Below are positions 6,976-10,749 of a stretch of DNA of 10,749 bases, piece after piece. A model generated the notes under the pieces. That model was not told the origin of the DNA. It ran no database searches and was given only the letters and a program-made list of their open reading frames with translations. Positions within the stretch are counted from its first letter, which is position 1. Each line of letters starts with the position of its first letter. Origin of the DNA: SZUA-430 sp044375275 (GTDB lineage: Bacteria; Pseudomonadota; Alphaproteobacteria; Micropepsales; Micropepsaceae); the NCBI GenBank assembly GCA_044375275.1, contig JBILMZ010000120.1, positions 1 through 10,749 of the forward strand, given 5' to 3'. Both the position numbers and the translations under genes were made by a program.

Positions 6976-7563
6976 TCAGCGAATTTTTACGCCCGCCAAC
7001 GCGAACAGCGAGGCAACAGCGGCGGTGAGTGTCACAGTTGTCGCAGCCCAGGTCATGCCAAACTCCTGAGCAACGGTCTGGTGGATACCCCATGTCGAGC
7101 CCACGGCCAAAAACCCCATGAACATTGGGGCCGCGGCCTTGTGGATGATAAATGAGAGCACCCCACCAACCGCCCCCGTCACGAGGGCAAGCAGGACCCG
7201 GACGGCCACGAACATCAGGCCGAAGAGACCAAGGAACGCCACCAGCATGATGGACGCGGGTGAAACGTCGCTTGAAACGTAGCGATCAACGAAACCCTCG
7301 AAGATCCCGCGCATGAACATGACAATGCCCGCTGGTCGCGCGTAGCCGCTTGAGGTGACAACCACTCCTGGCGCTTGGTCACCTGACGGCGCAGGCACCA
7401 CGGGCGCCGGTGCCATCGTGGTCACGGGCGAATAGCGCTCAGGTGTGAGGTTCGGCGGGCCGTCACCCGAGAAACCGTAGAAATATACTGGCAGCCCCAC
7501 TCCCACGAGGAAGAATGGCAGCATGACCAGGAACTGCTTCAAGCGTGATGGTCTGTCGCTCAT
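6976..7563 (-). CDS. Membrane protein of unknown function (195 aa)
   Basis: I do not recognise the family. The basic N-terminus (MSDRPSRLKQ) is followed by a hydrophobic segment at about 11-31. A Pro/Ala/Val-rich stretch at about 36-68 looks disordered. A second hydrophobic region covers about 103-140 and probably crosses the membrane once or twice. Further segments lie at about 146-160 and 172-191, ending in GVKIR. I estimate four or five transmembrane helices, so an inner-membrane location. No catalytic or transport motif is visible. The ATG at 7563 has a good ribosome binding site (AGGGAG about 7 nt upstream), which supports this start. It lies upstream of sucC in the same orientation but a terminator separates them. 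Its function is unknown and I see no clear link to the TCA genes. Confidence 0.78.
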   Translation of the reverse strand: MSDRPSRLKQFLVMLPFFLVGVGLPVYFYGFSGDGPPNLTPERYSPVTTMAPAPVVPAPSGDQAPGVVVTSSGYARPAGIVMFMRGIFEGFVDRYVSSDVSPASIMLVAFLGLFGLMFVAVRVLLALVTGAVGGVLSFIIHKAAAPMFMGFLAVGSTWGIHQTVAQEFGMTWAATTVTLTAAVASLFALAGVKIR

Positions 7564-7723
7564 GCGTCACTCCCTGCTGCGTCCGGGCCCGGGCAATTTT
7601 CCAGGCCAGGCGTTCATACTATACGACCTGCTCAGGAATTTAATGACGCTCTCGTGCGACATACGAACGAAATGACGCCCGCGTGAGCACCCGCACAATG
7701 CGCCAACCGGCCCGTCAACGGCA
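7564..7723 (-). promoter_or_regulatory. Upstream region and possible promoter of the 195-aa membrane protein gene
   Basis: A TATAGT hexamer at 7623-7618 on the minus strand is a fair -10 candidate, about 55 bp before the start codon, but no good -35 box sits at the usual distance. An 8-bp direct repeat AATGACGC occurs at 7642-7649 and 7671-7678, upstream of that hexamer. A 10-bp palindrome CCGGGCCCGG lies at about 7583-7592. No convincing small gene is present. Confidence 0.35.
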
Positions 7724-7748
7724 GAAGACCCCGCTTTGCGGGGTCTTC
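7724..7748 (-). terminator. Strong hairpin, probable terminator of the 124-aa membrane protein gene
   Basis: A perfect 11-bp inverted repeat (GAAGACCCCGC and GCGGGGTCTTC) encloses a 3-nt loop, 55 bp beyond the stop codon of the 124-aa gene. A real U-tract is missing on either strand, only a short pyrimidine-rich TCTTC end, so termination efficiency is uncertain. The symmetric arms could act in both directions. Confidence 0.6.
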
Positions 7749-7778
7749 GAAGGTCCGGTGTTGAACTCCTCCGGCGCT

Positions 7779-7808
7779 CAGGCCGCACTCAGGCAGGCCG
7801 CACTCAGG
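7779..7808. repeat. Two tandem 15-bp copies at the 3' end of the 124-aa gene
   Basis: CAGGCCGCACTCAGG occurs at 7779-7793 and again at 7794-7808 without mismatch. The second copy contains the stop codon of the 124-aa gene (7804-7806). Because 15 is a multiple of three, the first copy carries an in-frame second TGA at 7789-7791. This looks like a recent small duplication by slippage. Confidence 0.8.
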
Positions 7809-8178
7809 CGCGGCGGCGCAGGAAACTGTCGACGGCCAGAATGATGCCCATCACCAAGCCCGGGATGAGGCCCAACTGCAGCGCCTGCTCAACCGGAATG
7901 CGCATGTCGCTCACGCCACTGAAGTATTTCCAGAGGACCCAATTACCAAGCACGGAAAGCGTCACGGCCATAATGAAGCCGAGAAGAATTGCCGGCGTGC
8001 GACCGCTGAGCTGCGTTGCCCGCGTGAACAGGTAGGACACGAAGAACGGCCCGATCAGGGTGACAGACAGAACCAATGCCGCCTTCATCACATCGGACTG
8101 CTCGACGGCTTGTCCTGCCGCGAAGTATTTCTGCCAGGCCGTGTAGCCGAGATAGGCAAGGAACAAGAGCCACGTCAT
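7804..8178 (-). CDS. Small multi-pass membrane protein of unknown function (124 aa)
   Basis: I do not recognise the family. Hydrophobic segments lie at about 2-19 (MTWLLFLAYLGYTAW), 33-52, 62-84 (containing AILLGFIMAVTLSVLGNWVLW) and 98-117 (ALQLGLIPGLVMGIILAV). The chain ends in the basic FLRRRA. This fits four inner-membrane helices with the positive C-terminal tail probably cytoplasmic. There is no signal peptide distinct from the first helix and no catalytic motif. The ATG at 8178 is preceded by a GGGGAGAAA ribosome binding site about 10 nt upstream, which abuts a strong stem-loop. The gene lies 92 bp downstream of the enoyl-CoA hydratase gene on the same strand and could be co-transcribed with it. 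A hairpin terminator follows. Confidence 0.75.
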   Translation of the reverse strand: MTWLLFLAYLGYTAWQKYFAAGQAVEQSDVMKAALVLSVTLIGPFFVSYLFTRATQLSGRTPAILLGFIMAVTLSVLGNWVLWKYFSGVSDMRIPVEQALQLGLIPGLVMGIILAVDSFLRRRA

Positions 8179-8179
8179 T

Positions 8180-8215
8180 TCAAGATTTCTCCCCGTGCGT
8201 CATGGATGACTGCAT
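8180..8215 (-). other. Possible 11-codon leader frame ending one base before the 124-aa gene
   Basis: An ATG at 8215 opens a frame for MQSSMTHGEKS whose TGA (8182-8180) is separated by one base from the ATG of the 124-aa gene, an arrangement that allows translational coupling. It has no recognisable ribosome binding site, and its start lies inside the stem-loop, so I list it only as a possibility. Confidence 0.15.
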
Positions 8216-8225
8216 GGCGCACGGG
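8192..8225 (-). promoter_or_regulatory. Strong stem-loop abutting the ribosome binding site of the 124-aa gene
   Basis: CCCGTGCG (8192-8199) and CGCACGGG (8218-8225) form a perfect 8-bp stem. The loop can add CATG/CATG pairs (8201-8204 with 8213-8216), one mismatch further in on the transcribed strand. On that strand the stem's last G residues run directly into GAGAAA, the ribosome binding site of the downstream gene. There is no U-tract, so a role in translation initiation or mRNA stability is more likely than termination. Confidence 0.5.
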
Positions 8226-8270
8226 TAATGTGGCGAAATCACGACGGGAATTTGACTGATTGTGGTCGCG

Positions 8271-9119
8271 CTAGCGGCCCGTGAATTTCGGTGCCCGCTT
8301 TTCCATGAAATGCGCGACGCCCTCGCGAAAGTCTTCCGTACCGAAGCTTTTTTGCATCTCTTCGTCACCGACCTGAATGGCTTCTGCGAGGCTCTGGTAG
8401 AGAGATTTCCAGACCTGTGCCTTCATCACCGCTGTCGCCCTGGGCGATACGCCATGCGCGAGGTGGCGCGCATAGGCCCTGACTTCCTCCATGAAGGTTT
8501 CGTGCGGGATTGTCCGGTTCACCAGCCCCATTCGTTCCGCTTCGGCTGCGCCAACCTTGCGCGCCGAGAACAGAAGATCAAGCGCGTGAGGCACGCCGAC
8601 AATGCGCGGCAGCAGCCACGAAATGCCATGTTCTGCGATCAGGCCGCGCTGCGCGAATGCCGTCGTGAACACGGCTGACGACGAGGCCATACGCATGTCG
8701 CAGAACAGCGTGAACACCATGCCGATGCCGGCGCAAGGTCCGTTGATCGCGGCGATCACCGGTTTCTTGACCGACATGATGTAGCCGAAGCGCCCGATGT
8801 ATTCGCCCGAGAGGTCCGGGCCGAGATCAGGGCGCGGATCGATCCGGACGTCCCTGTCGGCATTCGCGAGTTCCCGGGCCTCCCAGTTGTCAGGCCTGAT
8901 CTGCTGCAGTCCTGCCATGTCGGCGCCGGCGCAGAACCCGCGCCCCGACCCCGTGACGACGATGGCACGCACCCTGTCGTCGTTCGCGCTGTCGACCATG
9001 GCACGCTTCACGCTCGCCTGCATGGCCGGTGTCCAGGCATTCAGCCGGTCGGGACGGTTCAGCGTGATCCAGGCCACGCCATCCTCGACGGCGTACAGAA
9101 TGTAATCGTATGCAGCCAC
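8271..9119 (-). CDS. Enoyl-CoA hydratase/isomerase family protein (crotonase fold), GTG start
   Basis: A 282-aa crotonase-superfamily enzyme acting on an acyl-CoA thioester, probably in fatty-acid or related beta-oxidation. The two oxyanion-hole loops are clear: RGFCAGADM (60-68) and NGPCAGIGM (126-134). By alignment to rat mitochondrial hydratase, the catalytic Glu144 position is V135 and Glu164 is F155, so classical hydration is unlikely. An acidic residue E163 in RGLIAEHG sits where PaaG-type isomerases have their Asp. The C-terminal EDFREGVAHFMEKRAPKFTGR is typical of the superfamily. The start is GTG at 9119, supported by GGAG eight bases upstream. It is divergent from a second crotonase gene, with only 57 bp between starts. 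The substrate cannot be inferred. Confidence 0.9.
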   Translation of the reverse strand: MAAYDYILYAVEDGVAWITLNRPDRLNAWTPAMQASVKRAMVDSANDDRVRAIVVTGSGRGFCAGADMAGLQQIRPDNWEARELANADRDVRIDPRPDLGPDLSGEYIGRFGYIMSVKKPVIAAINGPCAGIGMVFTLFCDMRMASSSAVFTTAFAQRGLIAEHGISWLLPRIVGVPHALDLLFSARKVGAAEAERMGLVNRTIPHETFMEEVRAYARHLAHGVSPRATAVMKAQVWKSLYQSLAEAIQVGDEEMQKSFGTEDFREGVAHFMEKRAPKFTGR

Positions 9120-9176
9120 GATTTCTTCTCCGGTCAGTTTCGCCTTAAGTTAAGCGCAGAACAAAGGAGCGAGGCA
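9120..9176. promoter_or_regulatory. Compact divergent promoter region between the two crotonase genes
   Basis: Both start codons and both ribosome binding sites (GGAG for the minus gene, AAAGGAG at 9163-9169 for the plus gene) fit into this 57-bp gap. In the middle is a perfect 11-nt inverted repeat CTTAA-G-TTAAG (9144-9154), with CGC/GCG just outside it if one bulged base is allowed. The two promoters must overlap each other, so one regulator bound at the palindrome could control both genes. No regulator is encoded in the window and -35/-10 boxes are not clear. Confidence 0.45.
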
Positions 9177-9986
9177 ATGGGAACAGAATTTCACGACATC
9201 CGGATGGACGAGCCTGAACCCGGCATCGCGCGCATCATCCTTGCCCGCCCTCGCCAGATGAACGCCTATACGACCCGCCTCTGCGAGGAGCTGACGCGTG
9301 GGCTTGAACTCTACCTGCGGAACGACGCGCAGCGGGTGCTTGTCATCACGGGCGAAGGACGCGGGTTCTGTGCGGGTGGCGACGTGTCGGGCGCCGATGA
9401 GGCGCATCACGATCTCATGCAGGCGCAACTCAGCCACGCGCGCGAGATGCGCGACGGCATGCATCGCGTGATCCTTGCGCTGCACCGGATGGACAAGCCG
9501 ACCATCGCGATGATCAACGGGCCTGCGGTTGCCGGGGGACTGGCGCTGGCACTCAGCTGCGACTTTCGCATTGCTGCCGACAACGCGAAGCTGGGCGACA
9601 CGTCTGGCAAGTTCGGGCTGTTGCCTGATGAAGGCGGCGCCTGGCTCTTTCCCCGCGCCATGGGGCTCGACCGGGCGCTGAAGATGACGATGCTCTCGGA
9701 AGTCTATGATGCCCGCAGGGCGATGGAACTTGGCCTCGTTACTGAGGTTGCTGCGGCGGGTGAGCTTGAAGCCAGAACCATGGCGCTGGCGCGGGAACTC
9801 GCTGCCCGCGCACCGCTTGCCGTTCGACTGGCGAAGGCCATGATGACTCGCGCGCAGACACAGAGCCTCGAGCATTCGCTGGGAGATGCGGCGCTCTCCG
9901 TCATGATCTCGAACCCGAGCGCCGACGTGCGCGAAGGCGTGAAGGCGTTCTTCGAAAAGCGTCCCCCGAGGTTTGAAGGCCGCTGA
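9177..9986 (+). CDS. Enoyl-CoA hydratase/isomerase family protein, PaaG-like active site
   Basis: A 269-aa crotonase-superfamily enzyme. Oxyanion-hole loops are GRGFCAGGDV (61-70) and NGPAVAGGLALALSCD (114-129). Relative to rat mitochondrial hydratase, the Glu144 position is A123 and the Glu164 position is S143. D151 in GLLPDEGGAWLFPR matches the catalytic Asp of PaaG (GLIPDSGG), a ring-opening/double-bond isomerase of phenylacetyl-CoA breakdown. I therefore infer an enoyl-CoA isomerase-type reaction, not necessarily on phenylacetyl-CoA, since no other paa gene is in the window. The C-terminus DVREGVKAFFEKRPPRFEGR is typical. The ATG at 9177 has a strong AAAGGAG site seven bases upstream. Identity with the divergent neighbour is low apart from superfamily motifs, so they are not a recent duplication. 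The stop lies 4 bp from the stop of a convergent acyl-CoA dehydrogenase gene. Confidence 0.9.
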   Translation: MGTEFHDIRMDEPEPGIARIILARPRQMNAYTTRLCEELTRGLELYLRNDAQRVLVITGEGRGFCAGGDVSGADEAHHDLMQAQLSHAREMRDGMHRVILALHRMDKPTIAMINGPAVAGGLALALSCDFRIAADNAKLGDTSGKFGLLPDEGGAWLFPRAMGLDRALKMTMLSEVYDARRAMELGLVTEVAAAGELEARTMALARELAARAPLAVRLAKAMMTRAQTQSLEHSLGDAALSVMISNPSADVREGVKAFFEKRPPRFEGR

Positions 9987-9990
9987 CCCG

Positions 9991-10749
9991 TTACATGCCG
10001 AGTATCAGCTTGGACATGATGTTTCTCTGTACCTCGGACGATCCGCCGTAGATCGTCGCGGCGCGCGTGTTCAGGTATTGCGGCATGAACACAACTCCGT
10101 GCTCCGGCGTGACTGACTTCATGTTCGCGCCCTGCATGCGCGCTTCCGGCTCAAACGGCGCGATGTAGGCCGCCAGGGCTTCGATGCCCAGTTCGGTGAT
10201 GCGCTGGGACACTTCAGTGCCACGCGCCTTCAGCAGAGATGATGATGGCCCCGGGTTCTGCCCCTGGGACAACTGAGACATCACGCGATGTTCGGTCATC
10301 ATGAGGCCACGGAGTTCGATTTCGGTCTCCACCAGCTTGCGGGCGAAGTCCTCGTCCTCGGTCAGCGGCCTGCCGTTGCTCTGCTCGATCGCCGCGGCCC
10401 GCTTCACGGCGGAAAGCTTCGCCTGCAGGGCTGCGGCGTAGGCGTTGCCACGCTCGAACTCGAGCAGGTACTTCGCGATCGTCCAGCCCTGCCCTTCCTC
10501 GCCCACGCGGTTGGCGACGGGCACGCGCACGTTGTCAAAGAAACACTGGTTCACCTCGTGATCGCCGGCCATCGTGATGATCGGCCTGACACTGAAGCCC
10601 GGCGAACTGGTTTCGAGCAGCAGGAAGGTGATGCCCTCCTGCGGCTTTCCCGTCTGCGCCGTGCGGACGAGGCAGAACATGCGATTGGCGAAGTGGGCGT
10701 GCGTCGTCCAGATCTTGGTACCGTTGAGCACATAATGGTCGCCGTCACG
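9991..10749 (-). CDS. Acyl-CoA dehydrogenase (N-terminus cut by window edge)
   Basis: FAD-dependent acyl-CoA dehydrogenase, which introduces the alpha-beta double bond of an acyl-CoA. The 252 visible residues cover the middle beta domain (DGDHYVLNGTKIWTTHAHFA at fragment residues 2-21, then FDNVRVPVANRVGEEGQGW) and the C-terminal helical domain, ending in IYGGSSEVQRNIMSKLILGM. About 130-150 N-terminal residues are missing beyond the right edge, and the frame is open to base 10749, so no start is present. At the usual catalytic Glu position (IYEGT in medium-chain dehydrogenase) this protein has Gly (IYGGS). A Glu in the helix LLEFERG (fragment residue 99) aligns with the catalytic Glu254 of isovaleryl-CoA dehydrogenase. 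The enzyme may therefore use that alternative base. It converges on the plus-strand crotonase gene and probably serves the same kind of acyl-CoA catabolism. The substrate is unknown. Confidence 0.93.
   Translation of the reverse strand, partial: RDGDHYVLNGTKIWTTHAHFANRMFCLVRTAQTGKPQEGITFLLLETSSPGFSVRPIITMAGDHEVNQCFFDNVRVPVANRVGEEGQGWTIAKYLLEFERGNAYAAALQAKLSAVKRAAAIEQSNGRPLTEDEDFARKLVETEIELRGLMMTEHRVMSQLSQGQNPGPSSSLLKARGTEVSQRITELGIEALAAYIAPFEPEARMQGANMKSVTPEHGVVFMPQYLNTRAATIYGGSSEVQRNIMSKLILGM

Noticed and set aside
7567..7662. Possible 31-codon gene (MSHESVIKFL...) just upstream of the 195-aa gene
   Set aside because: No ribosome binding site precedes it, the composition at its end is Pro/Gly/Arg-rich, and a candidate -10 box falls inside it.
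9150..9875. Minus-strand open frame of 241 codons opposite the second crotonase gene
   Set aside because: The plus strand encodes a complete crotonase with a strong ribosome binding site; the opposite frame is Arg/His-rich and motif-free.
1..10749. CRISPR array, transposon, prophage or defence system
   Set aside because: No regularly spaced repeats, transposase, integrase, nuclease or helicase motif was found in any frame; the window is metabolic genes plus two membrane proteins and one exported protein.

Overview
This window looks like chromosomal DNA from a GC-rich alphaproteobacterium. The main reasons are the gene order sucC-sucD-sucA-sucB on one strand, the close match of the TCA-cycle enzymes to the proteobacterial families, and the frequent GGAG-type ribosome binding sites. 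I cannot name the genus. No tRNA, rRNA, CRISPR array, insertion sequence or phage gene is visible.

Left part (about 1-6975, minus strand). A TCA-cycle operon reads right to left: sucC (succinyl-CoA synthetase beta), a small gene for an exported protein of unknown function, sucD (alpha subunit), sucA (2-oxoglutarate dehydrogenase E1) and sucB (E2, cut by the left edge just before its catalytic His motif). Together these enzymes convert 2-oxoglutarate to succinyl-CoA and then to succinate with nucleoside-triphosphate formation. The exported-protein gene splits the normally adjacent sucC and sucD. Short stem-loops lie in the sucC/exported-gene gap and the sucD/sucA gap. The region before sucC holds a rho-independent terminator, two further inverted repeats that could form alternative pairings with it, and a 15-nt operator-like palindrome.

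Middle (6976-8270, minus strand). Two unrelated small multi-pass membrane proteins of unknown function (195 and 124 aa) each have a terminator-like structure behind them. The 124-aa gene is preceded by a strong stem-loop that abuts its ribosome binding site, and a tiny leader frame ends one base before its start.

Right part (8271-10749). Two crotonase-fold genes of the enoyl-CoA hydratase/isomerase superfamily are transcribed divergently from a 57-bp gap that contains a perfect small palindrome. An acyl-CoA dehydrogenase, cut by the right edge, converges on the second one with only 4 bp between stop codons. These three look like acyl-CoA catabolism genes. Both crotonases lack the two catalytic Glu of classical hydratases and keep one acidic residue at the position used by PaaG-type isomerases. 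The dehydrogenase has Gly at the usual C-terminal catalytic Glu position and a Glu at the alternative site known from isovaleryl-CoA dehydrogenase.

I see no clear evidence of a wholly new system. The best leads are the exported protein inside the suc operon, the mutually exclusive hairpins before sucC, and the structured leader of the 124-aa membrane protein gene.
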